This document shows, one piece after another, positions 7,067 through 16,714 of a stretch of 28,673 bases of DNA; position 1 is the stretch's first letter, and each line of letters starts with the position of its first letter. The notes under the pieces were generated by a model that searched no databases, was not told the DNA's origin, and saw nothing but the letters and a program-made list of their open reading frames with translations. Origin of the DNA: Leptospira vanthielii serovar Holland str. Waz Holland = ATCC 700522. GTDB taxonomy: Bacteria > Spirochaetota > Leptospiria > Leptospirales > Leptospiraceae. The position numbers and the translations under genes are program-made. The stretch spans positions 1-28,673 of the forward strand of contig NZ_AOGY02000025.1 in assembly GCF_000332455.1 (NCBI RefSeq), read 5' to 3'.

Positions 7067-8386
7067 TTACCCACGAGGTCGTAAATTCCAACTGAAAACG
7101 AGGAGGACAATAGCAATCAAAGTGGAAACAAGGACAGCGGACAAGGCTACATCCCAGGAGTATTCTGTGGCAAGGATGGCAAGACCTTTCCCTTGTGCCG
7201 TTCTTCCTAAAGATCCAAAAAGTCCGATAAACCCGGCGGCTGTTCCCACTGCTTTTTTGGAAGTAAAATCCATACCTGCCACACCTAACAACATAACTGG
7301 GGGATAAATAAAAAGTCCAATGAGTCCAAAGAGTACATAATCGATCCATAAAGATCCGGGGGGATTGAATAAAATTCCTAAAAACGCAAAGAAAATTGGC
7401 AAAATACAAAGTAAACTTACCATTCCCCTACGTCCGTCAAATTTATCCGAGACCCATCCCATAAGAATGGTGGAGCCAATTCCTCCAAATTCTAAAATAA
7501 AAGTAGAGTATCCCCCACCCAAAAGGTCGGCTCCTTTGGTTTCTTTTAAATAGGTGGGACCCCAATCAATCAAACTATAACGAATGATATAAACAAAAAA
7601 ATTGATAATGGCAAAAAGCCAAATGTATTTATTCATAAGGACTTGTTCAACAATCAATTGTTTGGTGGTAAGTTCGGCCTCGTGATCTTCTTTTTCTTCT
7701 GGCGGGTAATCGTTTCTATAAACTTCGATAGGAGGAAGGCCTTCCGATTGAGGTGTGTCCACAAGTCGAATGTATAAATACACGGATCCAACAAGAGCAA
7801 TGATCCCTGGAACAAAGAAAGCATACTGCCATCCAAATTGCGATGCGGAATGAGAGGCGATGACTCCGACAATGCCGCCTCCAATATTATGTGCAATATT
7901 CCAAAATGCAAACGTAGTACCACGTTCTCTTACTGAATACCAGTGTCCTAAAGAACGTCCACAAGGTGGCCAACCCATACCTTGCACAAGACCATTAGCT
8001 CCCCATAAAAATAGGTGAATCCAATAATGATTCGCAAATCCAAAAGAAAAATTCAAAATGGCAGTAAGAAACAAACCTACCGCCATAAACTTTCTTGGAT
8101 TGGAACGATCGGAGAGTGCTCCCATTAAAAACTTTCCAATCCCATACGTGATGGCTGTGATTGCGAGGATGTCACCTATATCTGTTTTCGAATAGGATAA
8201 CGCTTCACCAATTTCTTTAGAAACCGGTGAGAAGTTATTTCTAGTTAAGTAATAGGTCGTATAACCAAGAAAAGTTGATTCCAATACTCGAAATCGAAAT
8301 TTCGGATAAAGGGATTGAATATCTGAATCTGGTTTTTGTGGTATGGACGGAGCAGGAGCGAACCACCGGCGAATGGTTTGTAACAT
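7067..8386 (-). CDS. MFS transporter, organophosphate:phosphate antiporter (GlpT/UhpT-like) type
   Basis: The protein has 439 residues with about 12 hydrophobic segments and a charged central loop (residues 215-240). The OPA-family signature near the N-terminus is clear in TYYLTRNNFSPVSKEI, and the first cytoplasmic loop has GALSDRSNPR. Family members exchange glycerol 3-phosphate or hexose phosphates for inorganic phosphate across the inner membrane; UhpC-like members act as sensors. The substrate is not determined from sequence. It heads the minus-strand operon that continues with SRPBCC, glycosidase-like and pirin genes, which fits uptake of a sugar or glycerol phosphate derived from a glycan (inference). 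No clear ribosome site precedes the ATG. Confidence 0.88.
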   Translation of the reverse strand: MLQTIRRWFAPAPSIPQKPDSDIQSLYPKFRFRVLESTFLGYTTYYLTRNNFSPVSKEIGEALSYSKTDIGDILAITAITYGIGKFLMGALSDRSNPRKFMAVGLFLTAILNFSFGFANHYWIHLFLWGANGLVQGMGWPPCGRSLGHWYSVRERGTTFAFWNIAHNIGGGIVGVIASHSASQFGWQYAFFVPGIIALVGSVYLYIRLVDTPQSEGLPPIEVYRNDYPPEEKEDHEAELTTKQLIVEQVLMNKYIWLFAIINFFVYIIRYSLIDWGPTYLKETKGADLLGGGYSTFILEFGGIGSTILMGWVSDKFDGRRGMVSLLCILPIFFAFLGILFNPPGSLWIDYVLFGLIGLFIYPPVMLLGVAGMDFTSKKAVGTAAGFIGLFGSLGRTAQGKGLAILATEYSWDVALSAVLVSTLIAIVLLVFSWNLRPRG

Positions 8387-8432
8387 AGACTTGGATATGT
8401 AGGCCTAAAGAAAAGGAGTCAAGTTCATTCTC

Positions 8433-9407
8433 ATGAAAACAGATATACGAAACGGATTTATTGATACTGTAGGAAATACCCCCCTCATACGAATTCACTC
8501 TTTGAGTGAAGAAACGGGATGTGAAATTTTAGGAAAAGCGGAATTTTTAAATCCTGGTGGATCCGTTAAGGACAGAGCCGCCTTATATATCATTGAAGAT
8601 GCAGAAAGGAAAGGACTTCTAAAAAAAGGTGGAACCGTTGTAGAAGGGACCGCAGGCAATACAGGGATTGGGCTTACTCATATTTGTAATGCCAAAGGTT
8701 ACAAATCCGTCATCGTCATTCCAGAAACACAATCGAAAGAAAAAATCGAAATGCTACGCACGTTAGGTGCTCGTGTAACACTTGTCCCTGCGGTTCCTTA
8801 TGCGGATCCAGGAAATTATGTGCGTGTGTCAGAACGAATGGCATTAGAAACTCCAAACTCAGTTTGGGCCAATCAGTTTGATAACCTAGCCAACAGGAAT
8901 GCGCACTTCGAAACCACAGGTCCTGAAATTTGGGAACAAACCCAGGGCAAAATTGATGTTTGGACTGCTTCCCTTGGAACGGGCGGAACCTATGCGGGAA
9001 CAGGACTTTTTTTCAAATCAAAAAATCCCAAGATCAAATGCGTTGTGGCAGACCCTTACGGGTCAGGAATTTATTCCTTTGTCAAAACAGGAAAAATCTC
9101 AATAGAAGGTTCTTCGATTACGGAAGGGATTGGCCAAGGCAGAATCACAAAAAACATGGAAGGAATGCCCGCCGATGACGCCATTCGTATCCATGACAAA
9201 GAAGCACTGAGGATTTTGAATTTGGTATTAAAACAAGATGGTTTGTTTATGGGAGGAAGTGTGGGGATCAACTTGGCTGCGGCTTACCAAATTGCCAAAG
9301 ATTTGGGTCCAGGGCACACCATCGTAACTGTGTTATGTGATAGTGGAGCAAAATACCAATCTAAAATTTTTAACCCAGAGTTTTTAGCATCCAAAGGACT
9401 TCTTTAA
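8433..9407 (+). CDS. cysK: Cysteine synthase family PLP enzyme
   Basis: The 324-residue fold-type II PLP enzyme should form L-cysteine from O-acetylserine and sulfide. The Schiff-base lysine is Lys46 in NPGGSVKDRAA, the substrate loop is GTAGNTGIG (residues 72-80), and the phosphate-binding loop is SLGTGGTYAG. The NQFDNLANRNAHFETTGPEIW stretch is typical of cysteine synthase. The substrate loop has TAGNTG where classical CysK has TSGNTG, a variation seen in a distinct CysK-like subgroup, so a related beta-replacement reaction cannot be excluded. It is transcribed divergently from the MFS operon across a 46-bp gap. AAGGAG (8413-8418) is 14 nt from the ATG, an unusually long spacing. No other convincing in-frame start is visible. 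Confidence 0.88.
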   Translation: MKTDIRNGFIDTVGNTPLIRIHSLSEETGCEILGKAEFLNPGGSVKDRAALYIIEDAERKGLLKKGGTVVEGTAGNTGIGLTHICNAKGYKSVIVIPETQSKEKIEMLRTLGARVTLVPAVPYADPGNYVRVSERMALETPNSVWANQFDNLANRNAHFETTGPEIWEQTQGKIDVWTASLGTGGTYAGTGLFFKSKNPKIKCVVADPYGSGIYSFVKTGKISIEGSSITEGIGQGRITKNMEGMPADDAIRIHDKEALRILNLVLKQDGLFMGGSVGINLAAAYQIAKDLGPGHTIVTVLCDSGAKYQSKIFNPEFLASKGLL

Positions 9408-9409
9408 AC

Positions 9410-9430
9410 CAAACATTTGTTTGTTTTTTT
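9410..9430 (+). terminator. Weak intrinsic terminator after cysK
   Basis: Just after the TAA, CAAAC-ATTT-GTTTG can form a five-pair stem with a four-base loop, followed by a run of seven T. The stem is AT-rich and short, so the call is tentative. Confidence 0.35.
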
Positions 9431-9485
9431 GAATTCTTTTTTGCAACTCTTTCTCAAAAAACGAGATCTGTAGTAACTTTTCCTA

Positions 9486-9503
9486 ATTATGTAGGTACAT
9501 AAT
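9486..9503. promoter_or_regulatory. 18-bp perfect palindrome, candidate operator upstream of the giant lipoprotein
   Basis: ATTATGTA-GG-TACATAAT is a perfect 8-bp inverted repeat around a two-base centre. It lies 115 bp before the lipoprotein ATG and about 80 bp after the cysK stop. It is nested within a looser CCTAA/TTAGG pair. No T-run follows, so it does not look like a terminator. Its symmetry and size suit a dimeric regulator site. No regulator gene is nearby. Confidence 0.35.
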
Positions 9504-9617
9504 CGAAGGTTAGGAAAGAAATTTTCTCGACTTTGGAGATTCTTCCATTTTACTATTTCGATAATAGAAATGGTCGCAAAAACAAAGTTTCACGGCTCTG
9601 TCTGATCTGCAAAAAAC

Positions 9618-12600
9618 ATGAATTATTTCCAAAGAATTTGTATCCATCTTATTTTACTGCTACTCGTCACCTGTAAATTTCCAGGGATTGATCGTTCTAT
9701 TTTGGAAACCTATACTACCTTTCGTTTTTTACAAACCAACACTCTTACGTATTCTGTTTCCTTTCGTGTCTCGGGACTTATGGGATCTGGCCTCCAAATT
9801 GAAAACAACGGAGATGTTGTGGATGTCTCAGCAAACCAAACTTATACCTTCTCTAGAAAGATTCAATCCGGCTCCCCTTACCAAGTAAAAGTCAAAACAC
9901 AACCCTCTTCTCCCATCCAAAAATGTATTGTCTCGTCTGGATCGGGAACCGTAATCAGCGGCAATGTCGAAGGGATTCAAATTGTTTGTGGAGATGCACT
10001 TTATCTTATTTATGGAACTGCAACTGGCCTTCTTGGCAATGGACTCCAAATACAAAATGTAACTGGTGCTGGAACCGATGTGATCAATGTGAATTCCACA
10101 AACTTTTCACTTCCACCCATTCCTTCGGGAGAAACATATAATTTTAGCATCATAAGCCAACCCACAAACCCAAGCCAAACTTGCTCCATTACGACACCCG
10201 CAGTTACAACAGGAACCATGGCTGCCGCCCATTTGCCAGCAACAATCAACTGTACTACGAACTCATTTGCAGTCAATGCCCAAGTGACTGGGATTTTGGG
10301 AACTCTCGGCGTTGGAAACGAACTCAAACTAACGTTAGATGGATCGAACACAATTAATGTCACAACAGATGGAACCTTTGCCTTTCCAGGAACCTATTTA
10401 AGCGGTGGGACATTTTCTATAGCTATAGATAATCCAGGTGGTATTATAACAACTGGAGTATGTTCTTTGGCTTCAGGAACAATCACCGTTGCCAATGGCA
10501 TTTATACCATTCCGGTCAATTGTAGTAATGCGTTTCTAATCAGTGGAACCGTATCAAGTCCAGGGGGAACCACAACCAGTATCCTAAGTGGTTCTGTCAC
10601 TTTGGATCTAGTCAATACAGGCGGAACTCCCTTTGCCACTCAATCCATTACAGTAGCTTCCGGTGTGACAAACTTTTCTTTCCCTTCTACCATTCCTGGT
10701 GGTTCTGATTACCAAATTGTTGTTTCTGCATCAGCACCTAACCAAGTTTGTACGATGACAGCAGGTGCCACCCATTCGGGAACCACTTCGGATCAGGGAA
10801 CAGCCGTAGTCAATTGTAGTTTGCCAACACCTACATTTTCCCCTGTGAGTGGATCTGTTTTTAATGATGATGGAACCGTTACTCTCACCACTTTGATCCC
10901 TGGGTCTGAGTATCGTTATACTTTGGGAAACGGAGGCCAAGTGGATCCCACTTGTGCCACCGGAACATCAACTACCTCCACAGTATCCATTACCGACACA
11001 AACCAAGCAGTCATCAAAGCCATCCATTGTAAAACAGGATGGGTAGAATCTGCTGTTGTCAATTCGATATATACGTTAAAAGTTGCCACACCAACTCCAA
11101 GTTTGGCGACAGGTTCTCTTTTGAATTCCGGACAATCGATAAGTTTTTCGACTACGACAACAGGAACCACTTGGGTTTGTCAGGAAGGTGCTGCGGGAAC
11201 ACCTACAGATCCCGTTTGTGGAGCTACGACAAACACTTGTTCTTCGGGAACATTAGGGAATTATGTATTTCCCACTCCAGGTTCCTCTCAAAATGTAAAA
11301 GCGAGAATGTGTAAAGTGGATTATCTTGGCAGTGACATTCTGAGTCTGAACTACCAACCGAATGTCTATACTGTTAGTGGAACAATCAGTACCTTAACCA
11401 TTCCATTTGGTGCAAATACCTTTGTTTTACAAAACAATTTAGGGGATGATCTCATCATTGCTGGGAATGGAACCTTTACCTTCAACACAGCCATCCCCAC
11501 TGGTACCAATTATTCGGTGACGGTTCTCTCCAATCCCCAAAACCCTTGGCAAACTTGTGTTGTTACTGATGGGACTGGAACAGTGGGATCAGCAGCCATC
11601 ACAAACGTGGCCATTGCCTGCACGGTCAATAATTATGCCATGAGTGGAAATATCACGAGTACTGTTGCCTTACCTTCAGGACTCACCGTCACCAATGGAA
11701 TTGATACCATCAATGTTCCCGGTGGTGCCACTACTACGCCGATCTCATTTGCAACACCTATCGCCAGTGGTACAAATTACGATATTACCATCACAGCGGA
11801 ACCACCGGGTCATGTTTGTGCAATACAATCTAATTATTCAGGGACTGTACTCGGAGCTAACATTGTCAATGTGGCAGTCAATTGTGTCATTGGGTATCGA
11901 TATGGAAATACGATTACTGAAAAAAAACCAGCACCTCTACAATTACATTATTATCGTGGGCTTGTCGGTATTTCAGCAGGGCAAGCAGCAAGTGGCGCGG
12001 TAGACGCAACGGGAACATCAGCAACATTCACAAACATTAGTGGAATCACCTTTGATGGAACCAAAGGATTTATAGTTGATTCCGGTAATCATAAAATTCG
12101 TGTTTTTAATCCAACAACTAGTGCTGTGACTTCGCTTGTGGGAAATGGAACCGCAGGGAATACAGCAGGATCTGGATCTGTCAGTGCATTCAACTCTCCA
12201 AGAGCGATCACAACAGACGGAACTTATCTCTATGTCACAGAGTTTAATGGAAATCGGATCAAAAGAGTTCTCATTAGCTCAGGTTATGCGGAAACATTTG
12301 CAGGAGATGACTCAGTAATATCTCCACCAAATGCAAATGTGGATTCAGTAGATCCCTTACTTGCAAGATTTGCAAGTCCTAGTGGCATTGTCATTGATGA
12401 TGAAAAGTTATATATTGCAGATCGCAATAATTCTGCCATTCGAGTCATCAAACTCAGAACAAGAGAAGTCACTACACTCACAAGCGGTGGTGATATAAAT
12501 CAACCGGAAGGAATTACCATTGTAGGTGATTATATTTATGCAACGAATTTAGGCACTTTCAATATTACCAAAACCCATAAAGTGACAGGGGCCACCACAA

Positions 12601-15497
12601 TCCTTGCTGGAAGTTCCACAGGAGGTTTTGTAGAGGGAGTGGGAACCAGCGCTAGTTTTTTTATGCCGCATGGACTCACACATGACGGAAATTTTTTATA
12701 TGTTGCTGACTACGGAAATCACCGCATAAGGCGCGTTCATCTAACTTCTGGTGAAGTCATTACCATTGCTGGCTCTGGTGGTACCGGTCTTGTTAATGGG
12801 GAAGGTGTCAACGCATCACTGAATGCTCCGATGTACATTTCTAATATTGGCAATATTCTCGTTGTAGGAACAACTCATACACTTCGAACCATCAGCTCCT
12901 CCGGGCTTATCGCATACTATCCTCTGAATGGTTCTACATCTAATTTATTGAATAACCAAACCCTCACTGCTATAGGAAGCCCTGGTTTCGGTTTGGGTCG
13001 ATTTGGTGAAACGAGCGGTGCTGCTACTACTTCTATCGGCAATGCGGCCACTGCCCCTTCCCCGAGCGCTGCCACTTCCAACATAACTTTATCAGCTTGG
13101 TTCAATTGGGATGGAACGAATGCAGGAATTGGAAAGGTAATTGTTTTTAACGGTGATATCGCCTCTTCAGGACATGGGCTCTTTATCGATTCCAATAAAC
13201 AATTGGTTCTTGCACGAGGTGGATATCCGAGTGACTCCACATACACAACGGTCATCCCCAATTTATGGACCCATGTTGCGATGACTGTTGATAACAATAA
13301 TATCTATCGCGTGTATATGAATGGAAACTTAATTTATGAAAAACAACGATCTACCAATCCAGTTACTGGAAATCTTACGATCGGTGTAGGCTCTGGTGGT
13401 ACTTTTTTCTTTCCAGGACGCATTGCTGATGTTAGGTACTATAACAAAAATTTAAACGACGCAGAAATCAATGACTTAGCTCGAACAGCAGATTCGACTC
13501 TCGTTGGCAATTCCTATTCCTCTCGCCCCATCGAACTTCTGATGAATTATCAATTTAAGGCAAATACAGACCCTTTGGGTCCAATCGGGAATACTCTTGC
13601 CATGTCTGCTGGTTTGTCAGGTTTTGCTCCTGGTCGGGACCGAAGTCTTAATACAAGTGTGCGATTTCAATTAGGTAACGATGATTATCTGAATGGTTCG
13701 GAACTAGGATTACCTTTAGGCCAACATCCAAGAAGTGTCTGTGTTTGGGTGAACCCGGAAACTTATCCTCTCAATGCTAATGAACACTCTGCCATTTTTT
13801 CCTATGGAACCCCAGGCCCTGGAACAGAATTCATACTCTCTATTTTTAAAAGCGGGCTCGGTGATAATCTAATTCGTTTTGGGGGGTTAGGTGGTGGAGA
13901 AGTTTATACAACCTATTCCATTCCACTCAACCGATGGTCACATATCTGCGGAACCTTTGATGGAACTTATGGTTATATTTATGTGAACGGAATTGATATT
14001 GCAGGCCCCACCAATATAGGGTCCTCCATCAACACAACACCTAGCACGGGAGTTTATATAGGTAAAATCATGACTTATTCGACTCAAACTTTTGCCGGTA
14101 AAATAGACGACCTCAGAGTGTATTCAAAAGCTTTAACTGATAAAGAAGTGAGACGACTCTCTGCTCAAATTCCCGCGGGCCTTCTGGCTCGTTTTGATTT
14201 TAACAAAGACCTTCAGGATGTGAGTGGGTTTGGAAACCAAGTCATCAATATGGGTGTAGGTCTTTTCACTGATAGGTTTGGTCATGCTGCGGCAGCCATT
14301 AGTACAAACGGTACCAATTATATCAATGTTACAACAACAGATACCCAATTACCAAAAAGCCAACAGCCAAGAACAGTTTGTGTGCATTTTAAATCAAACC
14401 TCACCAATCCAGGTACAATAGTAAGTTTTGGACAAACGGCTACCGACCGTTTGGTGGCACTTGGAGCAGGTTCCGGCGGTGGCAAATATTACTTTGCAGG
14501 ATCCGGTAATGACGTGGAAGAGTCATACTTTAACCATGAAAACGTATGGCACCAACTCTGTGGAGTTTACGAAGGATCTGACGGTGGTTTTGCAGCGAAC
14601 TTATACCACAATGGTGTTAAACTAAGGACAGAAACCAAAAATACATGGGATACCAATCCGACGGCATTTACGATTGGAACACGAACCGATCTTCTCACTA
14701 GTTTTTCTGGACTGATCGACGATGTTTTGATTTATAACCGGGCCCTTAGTCCCAATGAGATTCAATCACTGGCGGGATTTGATCCAAGACAGGTAGTCAC
14801 TTGGTCACCCTCATTGGGACTCAGTAGTTTACGTCTCCACCTAAGTGCCGATAGTCTATCAAACCAAGGAAATGGAACTGCAGTGACTACTTGGCATGAT
14901 AGAAGTGGTAATGCCGCTTCCTTTTTTAATGGAGCAATGGCTCCTACGTACAATAATGCTGGCTTCAACGGTAAACCATCTGTATCTTTTAATGCGGCAA
15001 ACTCTGAATATCTCTTCCGAGGTTCTGCCTTAGACATTCCTTCCAACGACTCTACCTTCTTTTTGGCTTTTAGTCGAACCAATACTGCCGATGGCCCATT
15101 ATTCGAATCAGCGACAGGTGGAGTTTCTTACAATATCCAAAGCAATCGAATTCATATGACAAAACCAATCGGAACTGATATTGGTTACAGTAATCCAGTT
15201 TTTGCAGGGACTCTCACTCCTTACTTAATTGCTGCCGAACATGTAGGGGCAACTTCGTTTGGATTTTACTCTAGCGGTGTTCCCTTTGGAATCACGCTGA
15301 ATACAGTACAAACTTTTACTCAAAACAATATTTACTTAGGTACCAATGAAGTTATCTCTAGTTTCTTCTCTGGCCATATCGCCGAAGTTCTTTATTACAA
15401 AACCGGACTGTCAGGCCCAGGCAGAACCATTGTTTTCTGTTATTTGTCCCAAAAGTATAATATTAGTTTGGTTGGATCGGGATTCTTTTGCGATTGA
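9618..15497 (+). CDS. Giant mosaic surface lipoprotein: beta-sandwich repeats, NHL propeller, LamG-like domains
   Basis: The protein has 1959 residues. The N-terminus is a lipoprotein signal (ICIHLILLLLVTC, lipid-modified Cys19). Residues about 45-400 hold four degenerate modules of roughly 85-95 residues with the pattern Y.VSG..., GTF.F..., SG..Y.V.V, Q.C, C. Residues 400-580 hold two different modules (PTPTFSPVSGSVF and TPTPSLATGSLL starts) resembling chitobiase C-terminal-type domains. Two more of the first type follow (583-756). Residues about 757-1092 carry NHL-type propeller blades (GITFDGTKGFIVDSGNHKIRVF and GLTHDGNFLYVADYGNHRIRRV). About 1096-1959 contain three LamG/concanavalin-like domains and a fourth related beta-sandwich (HDRSGNAASFFNGA). 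Likely surface exposed and glycan- or matrix-binding; no catalytic motif is seen. No good ribosome site precedes the ATG. A cytochrome gene follows. Confidence 0.85.
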   Translation: MNYFQRICIHLILLLLVTCKFPGIDRSILETYTTFRFLQTNTLTYSVSFRVSGLMGSGLQIENNGDVVDVSANQTYTFSRKIQSGSPYQVKVKTQPSSPIQKCIVSSGSGTVISGNVEGIQIVCGDALYLIYGTATGLLGNGLQIQNVTGAGTDVINVNSTNFSLPPIPSGETYNFSIISQPTNPSQTCSITTPAVTTGTMAAAHLPATINCTTNSFAVNAQVTGILGTLGVGNELKLTLDGSNTINVTTDGTFAFPGTYLSGGTFSIAIDNPGGIITTGVCSLASGTITVANGIYTIPVNCSNAFLISGTVSSPGGTTTSILSGSVTLDLVNTGGTPFATQSITVASGVTNFSFPSTIPGGSDYQIVVSASAPNQVCTMTAGATHSGTTSDQGTAVVNCSLPTPTFSPVSGSVFNDDGTVTLTTLIPGSEYRYTLGNGGQVDPTCATGTSTTSTVSITDTNQAVIKAIHCKTGWVESAVVNSIYTLKVATPTPSLATGSLLNSGQSISFSTTTTGTTWVCQEGAAGTPTDPVCGATTNTCSSGTLGNYVFPTPGSSQNVKARMCKVDYLGSDILSLNYQPNVYTVSGTISTLTIPFGANTFVLQNNLGDDLIIAGNGTFTFNTAIPTGTNYSVTVLSNPQNPWQTCVVTDGTGTVGSAAITNVAIACTVNNYAMSGNITSTVALPSGLTVTNGIDTINVPGGATTTPISFATPIASGTNYDITITAEPPGHVCAIQSNYSGTVLGANIVNVAVNCVIGYRYGNTITEKKPAPLQLHYYRGLVGISAGQAASGAVDATGTSATFTNISGITFDGTKGFIVDSGNHKIRVFNPTTSAVTSLVGNGTAGNTAGSGSVSAFNSPRAITTDGTYLYVTEFNGNRIKRVLISSGYAETFAGDDSVISPPNANVDSVDPLLARFASPSGIVIDDEKLYIADRNNSAIRVIKLRTREVTTLTSGGDINQPEGITIVGDYIYATNLGTFNITKTHKVTGATTILAGSSTGGFVEGVGTSASFFMPHGLTHDGNFLYVADYGNHRIRRVHLTSGEVITIAGSGGTGLVNGEGVNASLNAPMYISNIGNILVVGTTHTLRTISSSGLIAYYPLNGSTSNLLNNQTLTAIGSPGFGLGRFGETSGAATTSIGNAATAPSPSAATSNITLSAWFNWDGTNAGIGKVIVFNGDIASSGHGLFIDSNKQLVLARGGYPSDSTYTTVIPNLWTHVAMTVDNNNIYRVYMNGNLIYEKQRSTNPVTGNLTIGVGSGGTFFFPGRIADVRYYNKNLNDAEINDLARTADSTLVGNSYSSRPIELLMNYQFKANTDPLGPIGNTLAMSAGLSGFAPGRDRSLNTSVRFQLGNDDYLNGSELGLPLGQHPRSVCVWVNPETYPLNANEHSAIFSYGTPGPGTEFILSIFKSGLGDNLIRFGGLGGGEVYTTYSIPLNRWSHICGTFDGTYGYIYVNGIDIAGPTNIGSSINTTPSTGVYIGKIMTYSTQTFAGKIDDLRVYSKALTDKEVRRLSAQIPAGLLARFDFNKDLQDVSGFGNQVINMGVGLFTDRFGHAAAAISTNGTNYINVTTTDTQLPKSQQPRTVCVHFKSNLTNPGTIVSFGQTATDRLVALGAGSGGGKYYFAGSGNDVEESYFNHENVWHQLCGVYEGSDGGFAANLYHNGVKLRTETKNTWDTNPTAFTIGTRTDLLTSFSGLIDDVLIYNRALSPNEIQSLAGFDPRQVVTWSPSLGLSSLRLHLSADSLSNQGNGTAVTTWHDRSGNAASFFNGAMAPTYNNAGFNGKPSVSFNAANSEYLFRGSALDIPSNDSTFFLAFSRTNTADGPLFESATGGVSYNIQSNRIHMTKPIGTDIGYSNPVFAGTLTPYLIAAEHVGATSFGFYSSGVPFGITLNTVQTFTQNNIYLGTNEVISSFFSGHIAEVLYYKTGLSGPGRTIVFCYLSQKYNISLVGSGFFCD

Positions 15498-15532
15498 TAA
15501 CATTAACTTCGATCAAATTAAGAAAAGGTACT

Positions 15533-15943
15533 ATGATAAGAAATCAAAACTTCCCGAAAAAACCCTTCCGAAGTTTTTTAAAATTTCTGATTTTAGTCCT
15601 TCTCCTTAACAACTGTTCTTCGGAAAATGAAACTCCTAAAAAAGAACCTCCTCCCCCACCAGCAGTCACCGTTCCCTTTCCTGAAGCCATGTATGTACAA
15701 AATGGATGTGCTTCGTGTCATGGAATGGAAGGTAATGGGCGTGGTACAAGAACTGCGTTGTTAGCGAACTTGCGAATCCCTAATTTTCAGGATAAGTCAA
15801 CGTATATCTATGGATCGACTAAAGAAGCCATAGCAAAAACAATCAAAAATGGCGTTCCAGGAACCTATATGAAAGCTTATTCGCATATGCGAAAAGTGGA
15901 AATTGATGCTGTTGCAGAATACATCCAAAAGATGCAAAAATGA
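15533..15943 (+). CDS. Lipoprotein c-type cytochrome (mono-heme)
   Basis: The protein has 136 residues. The ATG at 15533 is preferred over an in-frame TTG at 15488 because AAAAGG lies just before it and the upstream start would add a charged leader. A lipoprotein signal ends LVLLLNNC (Cys28), followed by a Pro-rich linker (about residues 34-43). One class I cytochrome c domain follows, with CASCH (Cys59, Cys62, His63) and a distal Met ligand, probably Met113 in GTYMKAYSHM. It would carry electrons at a membrane surface in the periplasm or on the outer membrane; partners are unknown. It starts 35 nt after the giant lipoprotein and is probably co-transcribed with it, an unexpected pairing. Confidence 0.88.
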   Translation: MIRNQNFPKKPFRSFLKFLILVLLLNNCSSENETPKKEPPPPPAVTVPFPEAMYVQNGCASCHGMEGNGRGTRTALLANLRIPNFQDKSTYIYGSTKEAIAKTIKNGVPGTYMKAYSHMRKVEIDAVAEYIQKMQK

Positions 15944-15958
15944 CCTTTCTTCTGTTGA

Positions 15959-16714
15959 TTACCGTCCCAAATTCATCAACACTGTAAACATTTCGCAGGC
16001 GGTGACAGAACCTAACTCACAAGAGTCGCTCATCTCTTCTAATGCCAAAGTAATCTCTTCCGATTTTTTGGTTTTCAATCGATCGAGAGCCTTCGACTCT
16101 AATTCCTTTGCTTTCGAAATTTGATCTTCTGGATCTTGGATCTTCCAGGGGATAGGCCTTGTTCCCCAGGACAAACTGTCTAAAAATAAATTAATATCCT
16201 TTTCAATTCGCGGGTACACCGACTCGTAACATGTGATTAATATCGTAAATCCGAATCTGTCTTCGGTCGCAGTGATATAATGTTGTACAATGGTATCTTC
16301 TTTATCTTTAAAACTTCCAAACATTCCTAAAAATTTATACCCGCTCTCTGTATTCGGGATTTTTTGTAAGGTGAAGGACTTGCGGTTATTGGTGATTAAA
16401 CTAAATCTTCTAGATTCTGAATGGAAAAGAATTGGATGTAAGGGAAGTTTGTTTTCAGATTCTTTAAAAAGAATCACAAGTGCTGGTATAATTTCCCTAC
16501 CGGATTCTTCTTTGAGTGGTGGTGTTTTGAAATGATCAAACTTTGTGGTTACTCCATTAGATCTACGTTCCGTAAGATACCACTGAGAAGGCAAATCAAA
16601 CGAAATGCAATTGGTTTGAAAACAAGAGCGCCAACGAATCGATTCGGCTTCTAAATTTACAGAAGCCAAAAAACAAAAAGTTAAGAACCGAGCAAAAATC
16701 CGAAAAAAAATCAT
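15959..16714 (-). CDS. Secreted protein of unknown function
   Basis: The protein has 251 residues with a signal peptide (MIFFRIFARFLTFCFLASVNLEA). The mature N-terminus has two close cysteines (RWRSCFQTNCISFDLPSQWYL) that could form a disulfide, then a beta-rich middle part. The helical C-terminus is charged (SKAKELESKALDRLKTKKSEEITLALEEM) and ends with a Cys pair (SDSCELGSVTACEMF). No named domain is recognised. Its ATG overlaps the TGA of the acetoacetate-CoA ligase gene (ATGA at 16714-16711), so the two are translationally coupled. The convergent cytochrome gene ends 15 bp away with no obvious terminator between. Confidence 0.8.
   Translation of the reverse strand: MIFFRIFARFLTFCFLASVNLEAESIRWRSCFQTNCISFDLPSQWYLTERRSNGVTTKFDHFKTPPLKEESGREIIPALVILFKESENKLPLHPILFHSESRRFSLITNNRKSFTLQKIPNTESGYKFLGMFGSFKDKEDTIVQHYITATEDRFGFTILITCYESVYPRIEKDINLFLDSLSWGTRPIPWKIQDPEDQISKAKELESKALDRLKTKKSEEITLALEEMSDSCELGSVTACEMFTVLMNLGR

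Noticed and set aside
7020..7409. Open minus-strand frame of 129 codons
   Set aside because: It lies inside the MFS transporter gene in another frame, with composition typical of a shadow frame and no ribosome site.
10020..11890. Tandem DNA repeats or CRISPR-like periodicity in the lipoprotein gene
   Set aside because: The repetition is at protein-module level with diverged DNA; there are no short identical repeats with regular spacers.
11644..12003. Open plus-strand frames inside the giant lipoprotein gene
   Set aside because: They are out-of-frame shadows in a long gene with few stops; the main frame shows continuous domain structure.
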